A DNA stretch of 24,579 nt from JAWXBM01 sp034440115 (GTDB lineage: Bacteria > Pseudomonadota > Gammaproteobacteria > Xanthomonadales > SZUA-36), in contig JAWXBM010000125.1 in assembly GCA_034440115.1 (NCBI GenBank), forward strand, positions 1-24,579, written 5' to 3'. Positions 1 to 8,143 of the stretch are shown piece after piece (position 1 is the stretch's first letter; every line of letters starts with the position of its first letter). Both the position numbers and the translations under genes were made by a program. Below the pieces are notes generated by a model, which saw nothing but the letters and a program-made list of their open reading frames with translations, searched no databases and was not told the origin of the DNA.

Positions 1-307
1 CACGTAGCCTGCTCCAGTGGTTTTCATCTGATGCTGCAAGTTCGTGTTCGCCGTTGAGTACAAATCGTTCAGCTTGCCAGCGTGCTGAAGTTGAAGGCAA
101 CAGGCCCAACAGGGCATTGGCGGTGAGTGACTTACCGCAACCGGACTCGCCCACCAGCCCGACGATTTCACCGGCATGCAAATCCAAATCGATACCTTTG
201 ATCAACTCACAGGCTTGGCCATTGATGGAAAGTGACAGGCGCAGTTGCCTCACCGAAAGTACCGTCGGCTGCAGGTCCCTGATGTTTTGTGCGGCTTGCA
301 TGATCAT
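1..307 (-). CDS. Oligopeptide ABC transporter ATP-binding protein (DppD/OppD-like), 5' part only
   Basis: ATPase subunit of a peptide-type ABC importer, expected on the cytoplasmic face of the inner membrane where it powers the two permeases encoded just upstream. About 102 N-terminal residues are in the window and the rest lies beyond the left edge. The Walker A motif GESGCGKS is at residues 53-60, preceded by the family's usual HAGEIVGLVG strand. The start is the ATG at 307-305, which overlaps the permease stop as ATGA, so translation is probably coupled; an in-frame ATG at 301 is the alternative. Walker B and the LSGGQ signature are outside the window, so I cannot tell a single ATPase from a fused DppD-DppF type. 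Confidence 0.88.
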   Translation of the reverse strand, partial: MIMQAAQNIRDLQPTVLSVRQLRLSLSINGQACELIKGIDLDLHAGEIVGLVGESGCGKSLTANALLGLLPSTSARWQAERFVLNGEHELAASDENHWSRLR

Positions 308-1209
308 GCCGGCAACTGGCGCGGGTCCATTGCCGACTGCAAAGCGTCGGCCAGCAGGTTGAAGCCCAGCAGCAAGGCAAACAAAGGCAGCGATGCGGCC
401 CAGAAATTATTGAATTGGCCTGCCAGCACTTCCTGCGTGCTTTCCGCCAGCATCAAGCCCCAACTCACCCCGTCCTGCACACCCAGGCCCAGAAAGCTCA
501 GTACCACCTCGGCCTTGATGGCAGCAGCAAACACGATGGCAGACTGCGCCAGCAATATGTGACTGGTATTGGGCAATACATGCCGCAGCAGCACCCGCCA
601 TGCAGGTAAGCCCAGCAGTACAGCGGATTGGACAAATTCCTGCTCGCGTAAACGCATCACTTCGGCCCGTACCAACCGGGCCGTGGTGGTCCAGAAGCAG
701 GCGATCATGGCCAGTTGCATGGCCAGTTGTTTGAACGGGGCATAGCCCTGCAGTGCAAACGCCAGGGCTGCAACAAACAGATAAAAAGGAATGGAATCCA
801 TTATGCCCATGAGCAACACAATGGTTTGCTCCAGCCAGCTATTTTTGTGCCAGCCTGCTGTAGCGCCGGCAATGGCGCCAATCACGCCTGAGCTCAATGC
901 AACCAATACACCGATTTCAAAGGCGACCGTCACACTGTATACCGAGCGTTGGAAAATATCCTGCCCCAGTACATTGGTGCCCCACCAATATGTTTGGCTG
1001 GCTGCTTCCCAGCGACCACCCTTGGCCTGCGCCCAATCCTGTCCGGCCAGTCCCAACCATACGGCCAGACAGACCAGAGCAAACAGGGCTATTACAATCA
1101 GGCCAGCCAGGCCAGAGCGGTCTGCCAGCAACTGCTGCCAGATGCTGGTGACTTCATCAGGCTGGTACAAGCTCTGCGCCGGTTCCCGAGTGGCTGCCGC
1201 GAAAGTCAT
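304..1209 (-). CDS. Oligopeptide ABC transporter permease (DppC/OppC-like)
   Basis: Inner-membrane permease of the DppC/OppC family, 301 aa, a normal length. A cytoplasmic N-terminus (about residues 1-33) leads into a first membrane helix near residues 34-55. A periplasmic stretch carries the WGTNVLGQDIF motif typical of OppC proteins (usually GTDxxGRD). Further helices follow, with the EAA coupling loop around the segment LLGLPAWRVLLRHVLPN, which contacts the ATPase. The stop overlaps the ATPase start by 4 bp, and the start overlaps the end of the upstream permease by 4 bp. Substrate cannot be deduced: the family carries peptides, nickel and other solutes. Confidence 0.92.
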   Translation of the reverse strand: MTFAAATREPAQSLYQPDEVTSIWQQLLADRSGLAGLIVIALFALVCLAVWLGLAGQDWAQAKGGRWEAASQTYWWGTNVLGQDIFQRSVYSVTVAFEIGVLVALSSGVIGAIAGATAGWHKNSWLEQTIVLLMGIMDSIPFYLFVAALAFALQGYAPFKQLAMQLAMIACFWTTTARLVRAEVMRLREQEFVQSAVLLGLPAWRVLLRHVLPNTSHILLAQSAIVFAAAIKAEVVLSFLGLGVQDGVSWGLMLAESTQEVLAGQFNNFWAASLPLFALLLGFNLLADALQSAMDPRQLPA

Positions 1210-2174
1210 CGTATGCGCGGATCCGCCAGACGATAAGCGACATCGGCCAGCAGCGACACCAGCACAAACAGTACAGCCGTCAGACCGACAACGGCCAGCA
1301 GCAAAGGTTGATCACCATTGGTGATGGCATCAAAAGTGACTTTGCCTATCCCCGGAATGCCAAAGTAGGTTTCCAGCAACAGGCTGCCGGATACCAATAC
1401 CAGCGGTAAGGAAAACATAATACGGGTCAATACGGCCAGCAAGCTGTTCTTCAGCACGTGAACCGTCATCAAGGTGAAGGGCGACGCGCCATAGGCCCGG
1501 GCAACGCGAATATGTTCACGACCCGCTTCCTGCACAAATACGGCGCGGTAAAAGCGTGCGCTATAACCCGCATTGGTCAATATCAATGCCAGTGTGGGCA
1601 CGGCAACATAGTAAAGGTAGCTGGACAAGCCACTGACATTCCAGCCGCGCGCTGGAAACAGATTGAGGCCATAAGGAGTGCACAACACGATTTGCAGGGC
1701 AATCACGATGATCAGGAAGCTGATACTCATGGTGCTGACTGACAGCGTGGTGATCAGGCGGTCCAGCCAGCGCCCTGATTGCCATGCTGCAGCCATGCCC
1801 AATAGCAGGCCGATCAGATTGCCCAAAATGAACCCTGGAATGACCAGGGCGAGACTGACTGGCAGGCTGCGGGCCAGTATGGTGCGTACCTGTTCACCGG
1901 TGGAATGTGATACGCCCAGGTCCAACGTAAACAGACTGGCAAGAAATTGCCCGTAGCGCTGGAAAAAAGGCTGGTCATAACCCAGTTGGTGGCGCACTTC
2001 GGCAATCTGCTGAGGCGTGGCATTCTTGCCGATCAGCGTATAGGTCTGGTCAGGCCCAAAATAGACCATCAATAAAAAACTGATGAAGGTAACCCCGAGT
2101 ATCAGCAGCGTAGCCTGCAGCAGGTTACGTAACGCTTTGCGATGAGTTGCCGAGTCTGGCGCCAGTCCAAGCAT
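1206..2174 (-). CDS. Oligopeptide ABC transporter permease (DppB/OppB-like)
   Basis: Partner permease, 322 aa. The first helix is around residues 17-42, followed by the long periplasmic loop typical of OppB/DppB, with the conserved pattern HQLGYDQPFFQRYGQFLASL ahead of the core. The EAA region AYGASPFTLMTVHVLKNSLL and the C-terminal ETYFGIPGIGKVTFDAI segment are hallmarks of the family. The start at 2174 lies only five bases after the stop of the binding-protein gene, so the four transporter genes form one transcription unit. There is no sign of truncation. Confidence 0.93.
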   Translation of the reverse strand: MLGLAPDSATHRKALRNLLQATLLILGVTFISFLLMVYFGPDQTYTLIGKNATPQQIAEVRHQLGYDQPFFQRYGQFLASLFTLDLGVSHSTGEQVRTILARSLPVSLALVIPGFILGNLIGLLLGMAAAWQSGRWLDRLITTLSVSTMSISFLIIVIALQIVLCTPYGLNLFPARGWNVSGLSSYLYYVAVPTLALILTNAGYSARFYRAVFVQEAGREHIRVARAYGASPFTLMTVHVLKNSLLAVLTRIMFSLPLVLVSGSLLLETYFGIPGIGKVTFDAITNGDQPLLLAVVGLTAVLFVLVSLLADVAYRLADPRIR

Positions 2175-2179
2175 TGGGC

Positions 2180-4057
2180 TCAGGGCTCCAGAACAGCAGG
2201 AACTTCACCATCGGTGGCATCAGTGGCAAACCGCAAGAAGTACCCGCCGACAAAAGAACGATCAGGCAACATGCGAAAACGCTTGTCCCACATCAGGATA
2301 AGGGTGCGAGATAGCCCCGTGATAGAGACGCAATCGTCGATCACCATCTGGCTCATTTGGCGATAAATGGCGGTGCGCATGGGGGATTCCGGCATGACGG
2401 CCGCTTCGCGATAGAGCCGGTCATACTCGGGGTTGCGGTAATTGGCGTTGTTGGCACCTGGGGATGCATTGGGCCCGAAATACAGTTGCATGGTGTTCTC
2501 ACTGTCGGGATAATCCATGGTCCAGGAACTGGTGATCAGCATCACTTCGCGATTGAGGTAAGCACGCGCATAGTCGCCATAACTGGCAAAGGTCAGGGGC
2601 CGGATTTTTTCTTCCGGGTAGCCGATATCGGCCATGAAACTGCGAAACTGTTCAAACATCTGCCGTTCGGTAACTGAGCTGGGAAGACCATATTCAAGCA
2701 CCGGCAGGTTGTCGGCATTCCAGCCATTGCGCTTGAGCAGGCTTTGAGCTTCATCCAGATTGCGAGTGATGGATTGCAGGCTTTGCTTGCGATCGAACTC
2801 AGGTGTAATCGGCACAATGACACCTGGAAATACGTGCCCCAGTCCGGAGTAGAAAATTTCGTTGCGGCGCGGCCAGTCAAAGGCTTTGACCATTGCGCAG
2901 CGCAAAGCGCGATTACGCGAATCCTGCTCCGCATCGGGGTGGTGGCCGATGCGCTGGTCATCCATATTGAAATCGGTGTGAACAAAGCCTGATTCCAGAT
3001 TGGCCAGTAAGTGATAGCGCTGTTCCAGTTCCGGCTTGAGGCGCGGCGGGTTGCGCTCGGCCAACACTCGGTCAAACTGTGTGACCGGTACTTTGACAAA
3101 ATCCAGTAGCCCCGAATTGAAAGTATTCCACCGTGCTGCGTCTTCGGCGATGAATTCAACTTCTACCCGATCAACAAAGGGCGGCGCCTGGCCTTCCAGC
3201 GACTCCACACCAAAGACTTGCTGGCTGGCTGGGTCATAGCCTTCAGACACCAGATTGAAGGCCTCAGCCCTGAATTTCTCATTGCGTTGCAGTATCGCTC
3301 GGGTGCTGTCGAAAGACTTCAGCATGAACGGACCGGAACCCACCGGGCGCACACCGAATTCGCTGCCATAATGACTGACCGCCTCACTCGGAACAATGGC
3401 CGCATAGCCCTGCGCCAGAGTATGTGTGAGTTGCGGAAAGGGGGTGATTAATTGAATCTGCAGGGTGCGATCATCCAGTGCTCTCAGCCCAGGGATGTCC
3501 GCTGCATAGTGGGCACCACTTTCTTTCCATTCATCCAGCCCAACGATCTTGCCCTGCCACATCCAGTTACCTTGCGAACGCATGGCCGGATCAAAGTGAC
3601 GCTTCATGGAATAAACGAAATCCTCAGCGCGAATCGGCCGCCCCTTGCCGTCCGGGAATGATGGGTCATCGATAAAGTGCACGCTGGGTTTGATGCGGAT
3701 GGTGTAGATCAGGCCGTCGGCGGAAACTTCCGGCAGGCTCTCGGCCAGGTTGGGTGTGAGCTGATACGGACGGGCCAAATAACTGTAACGATATAAAGTG
3801 TCGTAAAGGTTAACGACCAGGAAGTTCGCATAGATATTGGACGCATGAATCGGGTCCAGGCTGGTCGGGGCGCCATCCATGGAGTGACGGTAAACATTGA
3901 CTCTGGCATTGCTTCTGGCAACGCCGCTGTCATTGGCGCCGGCCTGGGTTGCCGGGTCTTCCGATTGCGGGCGACAGGAAAGCAACAGCGCGGCCGATAA
4001 AGCCAAGCTGATCAGCACTGCTGTGCGTGCTACATCTTTAGAATTCGTTACCCTCAC
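2180..4057 (-). CDS. Peptide-type ABC transporter substrate-binding lipoprotein (SBP_bac_5 family)
   Basis: Extracytoplasmic solute receptor, 625 aa, on the long side for DppA/OppA-type receptors. The N-terminus is a lipoprotein signal: hydrophobic residues 13-27 ending in LLLS followed by C28, the expected lipidation site. The mature part opens with a family-typical TSLDPIHASNIYANFLVVNL segment and includes RAEDFVYSMKRHFDP and GSGPFMLKSF. The start codon is GTG at 4057-4055 with GAGG about five bases upstream; no better in-frame start exists before the signal. It sits 47 bp after mlaA in the same direction, so it may be read through from the mla genes. Ligand unknown. Confidence 0.92.
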   Translation of the reverse strand: MRVTNSKDVARTAVLISLALSAALLLSCRPQSEDPATQAGANDSGVARSNARVNVYRHSMDGAPTSLDPIHASNIYANFLVVNLYDTLYRYSYLARPYQLTPNLAESLPEVSADGLIYTIRIKPSVHFIDDPSFPDGKGRPIRAEDFVYSMKRHFDPAMRSQGNWMWQGKIVGLDEWKESGAHYAADIPGLRALDDRTLQIQLITPFPQLTHTLAQGYAAIVPSEAVSHYGSEFGVRPVGSGPFMLKSFDSTRAILQRNEKFRAEAFNLVSEGYDPASQQVFGVESLEGQAPPFVDRVEVEFIAEDAARWNTFNSGLLDFVKVPVTQFDRVLAERNPPRLKPELEQRYHLLANLESGFVHTDFNMDDQRIGHHPDAEQDSRNRALRCAMVKAFDWPRRNEIFYSGLGHVFPGVIVPITPEFDRKQSLQSITRNLDEAQSLLKRNGWNADNLPVLEYGLPSSVTERQMFEQFRSFMADIGYPEEKIRPLTFASYGDYARAYLNREVMLITSSWTMDYPDSENTMQLYFGPNASPGANNANYRNPEYDRLYREAAVMPESPMRTAIYRQMSQMVIDDCVSITGLSRTLILMWDKRFRMLPDRSFVGGYFLRFATDATDGEVPAVLEP

Positions 4058-4104
4058 GGGGCCTCAGCTTAGCCCCTGCCAGCGTCGGCAACAAGGTCGT
4101 ACCG

Positions 4105-4869
4105 TTACTCTTCGAGGAAAGAATCGTAGTCCGGTTCTGGTGGCTCGCCGTCGTAGATATTGAATTCACGGTTTTGCAGGTAAACATCGCGCATGAAGAT
4201 ATAAGAGTCGTTGGCATTTTCGATGTCTGCCTGGAAGGGCAGCAATTCAGCGCGTATGCTGATCAGGTCGACAACGGTAGGCCAGTACAGATCGTACTCC
4301 CGGATGGCGTAGGTAAGCGGGTGTGCGTAACCATAGAAGGCCCGGCCGCCCAGATCACGCAAAGTGTAGGGGCCAAGGAAAGGCATCACCAGGTAGCGGC
4401 TGTCTTTCCAACCCCAAACGGCCAGTGTCTGACCAAAATCTTCTTCGTGCTTGAGCAAGCCTTCCCGGGACGCCACATCAAAAAACCCCAGTAGACCTAC
4501 CGTGGAATTGATCAGGAAACGGCCGGTGGCGTTAAACGATTCCTCGAATTGGCCTTGCAGCAGGAGATTGATGAAGGTTACAGGATAACCCAGGTTGTTG
4601 AAAAAATTACGCACTCCGCGCTGTGGTCCATCGGGCATGGCCTTGTCATAAGCCGTTGCAACCGGCCTGAATATCGCGCGATCAAAACCCTCATTGAAGC
4701 CATACATCTTGCGGTTGTAAGGCTCCCAGGGATCAATGTCCGGATCATTTAGTGTGGCATTCTTGGTGGCGCAGCCGGACGCGAAAAGAACAACTGCCAG
4801 TAGCAGCAAAATTCTTGTTGCCGGATCGCAAGCCTTCTTGTTCATGGTTTTGTTGTATTTTACGTTCAT
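4105..4869 (-). CDS. mlaA: MlaA (VacJ) outer-membrane lipoprotein of the Mla phospholipid pathway
   Basis: MlaA removes misplaced phospholipids from the outer leaflet of the outer membrane and passes them to periplasmic MlaC. The 254-aa protein has a lipobox ASGC with the modified Cys at residue 33 and then the signature DPWEPYNRKMYGFNEGFDR, followed by the VPYxVR-related region (KAMPDGPQRGVRNFFNNLGYP) and the HEEDFGQTLAVWG and YLVMPFLGP blocks, all typical of VacJ/MlaA. In E. coli mlaA is elsewhere on the chromosome; here it is the last gene of the mla set, 16 bp after mlaB. No clear Shine-Dalgarno precedes the ATG at 4869 or the second ATG at 4845, so the exact start is uncertain. Confidence 0.95.
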   Translation of the reverse strand: MNVKYNKTMNKKACDPATRILLLLAVVLFASGCATKNATLNDPDIDPWEPYNRKMYGFNEGFDRAIFRPVATAYDKAMPDGPQRGVRNFFNNLGYPVTFINLLLQGQFEESFNATGRFLINSTVGLLGFFDVASREGLLKHEEDFGQTLAVWGWKDSRYLVMPFLGPYTLRDLGGRAFYGYAHPLTYAIREYDLYWPTVVDLISIRAELLPFQADIENANDSYIFMRDVYLQNREFNIYDGEPPEPDYDSFLEE

Positions 4870-4885
4870 TAGTATTCAGCAACAC

Positions 4886-5218
4886 TTAGAGACTTGAATC
4901 ATTCAAATTGCGCGACTGCAGCTGCAACAGGTCCTCAGCCTCGCACAGCTTTGCCAGGCTGATCAGGTCGTCAGGAGCATGCAGAATCTGCAACAAAGCT
5001 CCGCGGTTCTTGGCACTCGCTTGCCATTCCAGCAGCAAGGCCAGGCCGGAACTATCCACTCTTTCAACCGCAGACAGATCAAGCTGCTTGATGCTTTTGC
5101 TTGCGCCGAATAATGTCTCTGCTTCTGTTGCAAGGTCCTTCACCGTTTTAAACGTGAGGTCGCCTGAAAGTTCTGCATTATCAGCAGAGGAAATCCGAAT
5201 GGCGGCTGCTGCACTCAT
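4886..5218 (-). CDS. mlaB: MlaB, STAS-domain subunit of the MlaFEDB complex
   Basis: A small cytoplasmic STAS protein (110 aa) that binds MlaF and supports assembly and activity of the inner-membrane complex. The STAS fold is visible as an N-terminal strand, the strand QLDLSAVERVDSSGLALLLEW with the conserved DSSG at residues 55-58, and a C-terminal helix region (LISLAKLCEAEDLL). It starts six bases after the mlaC stop, consistent with one operon. STAS proteins are poorly conserved in sequence, so identity rests mainly on position between mlaC and mlaA. Confidence 0.9.
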   Translation of the reverse strand: MSAAAAIRISSADNAELSGDLTFKTVKDLATEAETLFGASKSIKQLDLSAVERVDSSGLALLLEWQASAKNRGALLQILHAPDDLISLAKLCEAEDLLQLQSRNLNDSSL

Positions 5219-5224
5219 CAGTTG

Positions 5225-5869
5225 TTAATCTTCAATAACCACATTACCGGCGATTATGTCTGCCGTTACCTTGTCGATGCCATCCGCTTCCACGCGTGGC
5301 CCGATCTGATTACGGAACGTGATGACGTAGGAAATACCCTCTACCGTAACGTCAAAAGCCTTCCAGCCCTCAGCGCCTTTGCGAAAGGCATAATCTACCG
5401 GAGCCTGTCCACCGTTATCCAGTTTGATGCGGGTGCGCACGCGCGTGACTTTGTCCGTGTTATCGCCTTTCAGCGGCAGTATTTCGAGTTGATCGCTGGA
5501 GTGAAAAGCCAACAGGCCATCAGCATAACGATTGATCAAAACTGTACTCATGGCTTCGGAGAAGGCCTTGATCTGTTCGGCTGTTGCTCCGCGTGAGGAT
5601 TTGCCCAGGATCAACCGGGCTGAAAACTCGAGGTCCAGCAATGGCAACAGGTCCTTACGCACCACGGCTCGCAATTGCTCCGGGTTGGCGGAATAGAGCT
5701 CGCGATTCTGGTTGAGGCTATCGAGGATGGTAGCGGCAGTTTGCTTGACCAGGCTAACCGGGTCATCGCTGGCATTGGCGAAAAGAGCTGCAGGCATAGC
5801 CAGGCTCAAAATCGCCAACCCTATAACAACTAATCTGTTTGGGGTTATTGAACGTTTGCTGTACATCAT
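5225..5869 (-). CDS. mlaC: MlaC, periplasmic phospholipid shuttle
   Basis: MlaC is the soluble periplasmic carrier that moves phospholipid between MlaA at the outer membrane and MlaD at the inner membrane. The 214-aa product has a Sec signal peptide (hydrophobic residues about 12-30, cleavage probably after LFANA), then the Ttg2D/MlaC domain with DLLPLLDLEFSARLILGKSS near residues 72-91 and the region TEQIKAFSEAMSTVLINRYA. Its ATG overlaps the mlaD stop by 4 bp. Length and domain order match the family, with no anomalies. Confidence 0.95.
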   Translation of the reverse strand: MMYSKRSITPNRLVVIGLAILSLAMPAALFANASDDPVSLVKQTAATILDSLNQNRELYSANPEQLRAVVRKDLLPLLDLEFSARLILGKSSRGATAEQIKAFSEAMSTVLINRYADGLLAFHSSDQLEILPLKGDNTDKVTRVRTRIKLDNGGQAPVDYAFRKGAEGWKAFDVTVEGISYVITFRNQIGPRVEADGIDKVTADIIAGNVVIED

Positions 5870-6351
5870 TCTGTATCCGTTTCAGTTGATTCGCTTTTAC
5901 CGGTGTTGAACAGGTATTTACTGATAATCTGTTCCAATACCACCGCCGACTGGGTGATGAACAATTCATCACCTTCTGCCAGGTAATCCATGGCACCGCC
6001 AGGCTCCAAACCAACGTACCGATCACCCAGCACTCCTGAAGTCAGAATGGATGCGCCGGTGTCGGACGGGATTTCATTGAAGCGCTGAGCAATGCTCATG
6101 TTTACGATGGCTTCAAATGAGACCGTGTCGAGTTCAATAGATTCCACCAGCCCAACCGTCACGCCGCCAATCTTTACCGGCGCGCTGTTGCGCAAATCGC
6201 CGACATTGCTGAAGCGGGCGGAGATGGCATAAGTCTCCTTACCTATGTCCTGGCCATAATCCGTGGCACTTGTGGCCAGCCATACCAGGGCTGCAATGCC
6301 CAGCATCAGGAAAATACCGGAAGCGAGTTCGACTTTGTAGTTAGCGCGCAT
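5866..6351 (-). CDS. mlaD: MlaD, MCE-domain substrate-binding subunit
   Basis: MlaD is the inner-membrane-anchored MCE protein whose hexameric ring forms the periplasmic lipid channel above MlaE. The 161-aa protein has one N-terminal helix (about residues 10-28), then an MCE domain beginning YAISARFSNVGDLRNSAPV with GVTVGLV and the later GVLGDRYVGLEPGG block. The C-terminal helix region EQIISKYLF matches the hydrophobic helix that lines the MlaD pore. It is somewhat shorter than E. coli MlaD at the C-terminal tail only. It lies nine bases after mlaE. Confidence 0.95.
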   Translation of the reverse strand: MRANYKVELASGIFLMLGIAALVWLATSATDYGQDIGKETYAISARFSNVGDLRNSAPVKIGGVTVGLVESIELDTVSFEAIVNMSIAQRFNEIPSDTGASILTSGVLGDRYVGLEPGGAMDYLAEGDELFITQSAVVLEQIISKYLFNTGKSESTETDTE

Positions 6352-6360
6352 AGGGCTGCC

Positions 6361-7143
6361 TCAAACAAAAAAGGATGTCATGATGAAATCAAAAATCAGG
6401 ATCAATACGGAGCTGAGCACTACGGTGTTGGTGGTGGCAGTACCTACGCCAGCGCCGGTGGGCTTGGCGGTATAGCCAAAGAACACTGCTACCAGGCTGA
6501 CGATGCCGCCGAAGACCAGGCTTTTCCAGACGCCGCCCATAAAGTCTTTGCCGAAATAGACACCGGTTTGCAGCTTGCTCCAGAAAATGCTGCCATCCAG
6601 GCCCATTACCCCTACCGCGAAAACTACGCTGCCCAGAATGGCCAGGGCATTGAACATGGCGGTCAGCAAGGGGACGGAAATCAACCCTGCCAGAAAACGC
6701 GGTAACGCGATGCGTTGAACCGGGTCTATGGCCATCAGTTCCATGGCGTCGATCTGGCTGGTGGCGCGCATCAAGCCGATTTCAGCGGTGATGGCTGTCC
6801 CGGCCCGACCCGCGAATAGCAATGCGGTGAGCACCGGGCCCAGCTCACGAAACAGCGATTTACCCACCAGCAGGCTGACCTGATCCGAAGCGCCAAACTG
6901 CTCCAGTGCATTGATGGCTTGCAGGGATAGCACCATGCCCACGAAAAATCCGCAGATCATGATGATGACCAGCGATCGTGCACCGATCAGATAAGTTTGT
7001 TGCAGGGTGGACTGCACCAAATCCAGCCGCAGGCGAATTCCTGCCAGCATGCGGAACAGGAACAGCGAACATTGGCCGGCCGACTGGATCGGGCCCGCCA
7101 TGTCTTTCAACCGAGTTATGATTTGTGAGTTGCCGTTAGCCAT
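6361..7143 (-). CDS. mlaE: MlaE, inner-membrane permease of the Mla complex
   Basis: Integral membrane subunit (260 aa, the usual length) of the MlaFEDB lipid transporter. It shows the MlaE/YrbE family blocks: the hydrophobic stretch SLVIIMICGFFVGMVLSLQA, the ELGPVLTALLFAGRAGTAITAE segment with GTAITAEIGLM around residues 115-125, the ATSQIDAMELMAIDP loop that contacts MlaF, and a C-terminal VVLSSVLILIFDFIMTSFFV helix. The ATG at 7143 comes one base after the mlaF stop. No defects are visible. Confidence 0.95.
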   Translation of the reverse strand: MANGNSQIITRLKDMAGPIQSAGQCSLFLFRMLAGIRLRLDLVQSTLQQTYLIGARSLVIIMICGFFVGMVLSLQAINALEQFGASDQVSLLVGKSLFRELGPVLTALLFAGRAGTAITAEIGLMRATSQIDAMELMAIDPVQRIALPRFLAGLISVPLLTAMFNALAILGSVVFAVGVMGLDGSIFWSKLQTGVYFGKDFMGGVWKSLVFGGIVSLVAVFFGYTAKPTGAGVGTATTNTVVLSSVLILIFDFIMTSFFV

Positions 7144-7144
7144 A

Positions 7145-7975
7145 TCAGCCCACCAGACTCCAGGCCGGGCCAGCGCCTTTGTAGTGGAAAGGTATGGGGC
7201 CTTCCACTTTGCCGTTGATGAACTGGTCCACCCCGGCGTCCAGGCTGGCTGCCAACTCTGCTGGCGTGCCTTGGCCGGCGATTTTTGCCCCGGCGATGAT
7301 GTAGCAATAATCTACCAGTTTGCTCATCTGCACCACGTTGTGGGTGACGATCAGGCTGGTCATGCCCAGTGCATCATTGGTTTCGCGCATCAAGTGGCGC
7401 ACAGTGGAAACGGCGATCGGGTCCAGACCGGTCATGGGTTCATCGTATAGCATGATGGCAGGATCCAGTACCACAGCCCGGGCCAGGGCAACGCGCCGGG
7501 CCATGCCGCCGGAAAGTTCGTGCGGCATCAATTCTTCAGTACCGCCCAAGCCCACTGAATTGAGCTTGATCATGATCAGCCGTCGCATCAGCGCTTCGGG
7601 CAGGTTGGTGTGTTCGCGTAAAGGTGTGGCAATATTTTCGAATACCGTGAGATCGGTAAACAGGGCGCCATTCTGCAACAACACGCCAATGTTCCGGCGA
7701 AATTGATACAGCTCTTTCTGCGACATGCTGCTGATCTCAAGGCCGTTAACCTGGATACTGCCTGCATCGGGGCGAAGCTGGCCAGAAATCAATCGCAGTG
7801 CGGTGGTCTTGCCTGCACCGCTGGGCCCCATGAACGCGGTAATAGAGCCTTTGGGGATATCAAAACTGATGTCATCCAATATGGTGCGCCGACCATAGCG
7901 AAACACCAGGTTCTTGACCGAAATAATCGGTTCCTGTTGCTGACCCCGCGGATTGTTGTCGTTGTTTTCGATCAC
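7145..7975 (-). CDS. mlaF: MlaF, ATP-binding subunit of the Mla lipid transporter
   Basis: Cytoplasmic ATPase of the phospholipid transporter MlaFEDB. The 276-aa protein carries Walker A GPSGAGKTT at residues 50-58, the Q-loop region GVLLQNGALF near 97-106, signature LSGGM at 154-158, Walker B IMLYDEP at 174-180, and H-loop T211-H212. The C-terminal extension after about residue 245 (VDQFINGKVEGPIPFHY) is typical of MlaF and helps dimerise the subunits. The start is GTG at 7975-7973 with AAAGGA nine bases upstream. It is the first gene of the mla block; a weak promoter lies around 8052-8057 and a structured RNA ends 137 bp upstream. Confidence 0.95.
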   Translation of the reverse strand: MIENNDNNPRGQQQEPIISVKNLVFRYGRRTILDDISFDIPKGSITAFMGPSGAGKTTALRLISGQLRPDAGSIQVNGLEISSMSQKELYQFRRNIGVLLQNGALFTDLTVFENIATPLREHTNLPEALMRRLIMIKLNSVGLGGTEELMPHELSGGMARRVALARAVVLDPAIMLYDEPMTGLDPIAVSTVRHLMRETNDALGMTSLIVTHNVVQMSKLVDYCYIIAGAKIAGQGTPAELAASLDAGVDQFINGKVEGPIPFHYKGAGPAWSLVG

Positions 7976-8051
7976 AAAAGACAGTCCTTTGCCAGCGCCT
8001 GAAAAAGTGCCGCTGCGGCTTTCCCACGATTAACCCACATTTTGATGAGGC

Positions 8052-8057
8052 ATTGTA
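8052..8057 (-). promoter_or_regulatory. Possible -10 box of the mla operon promoter
   Basis: TACAAT on the minus strand, about 80 bp before the mlaF GTG, inside AT-richer sequence between the RNA terminator and mlaF. No good -35 box is found at 16-18 bp, so this is a weak call. If absent, mla transcription would have to come from read-through of the terminator at 8111-8143. Confidence 0.35.
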
Positions 8058-8110
8058 TTAGATGTTCAGGATTTTCACGCGGAAATCACACGGTGCAGAT
8101 TTTTACAGGC

Positions 8111-8143
8111 CGAAAAAAGAGAGGAAGCTTGCGCTTCCTCTCT
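8111..8143 (-). terminator. Intrinsic terminator at the 3' end of the structured RNA
   Basis: On the minus strand an 11-bp perfect stem AGAGAGGAAGC/GCTTCCTCTCT encloses a GCAA tetraloop (a GNRA loop) and is followed by six Ts. The T-run is only on the minus-strand side of the hairpin, which fixes the direction of transcription as minus. Confidence 0.9.

Noticed and set aside
4062..4080. GGGGC/GCCCC hairpin between mlaA and the binding-protein gene
   Set aside because: Only five pairs and no T-run, so not supported as an intrinsic terminator.
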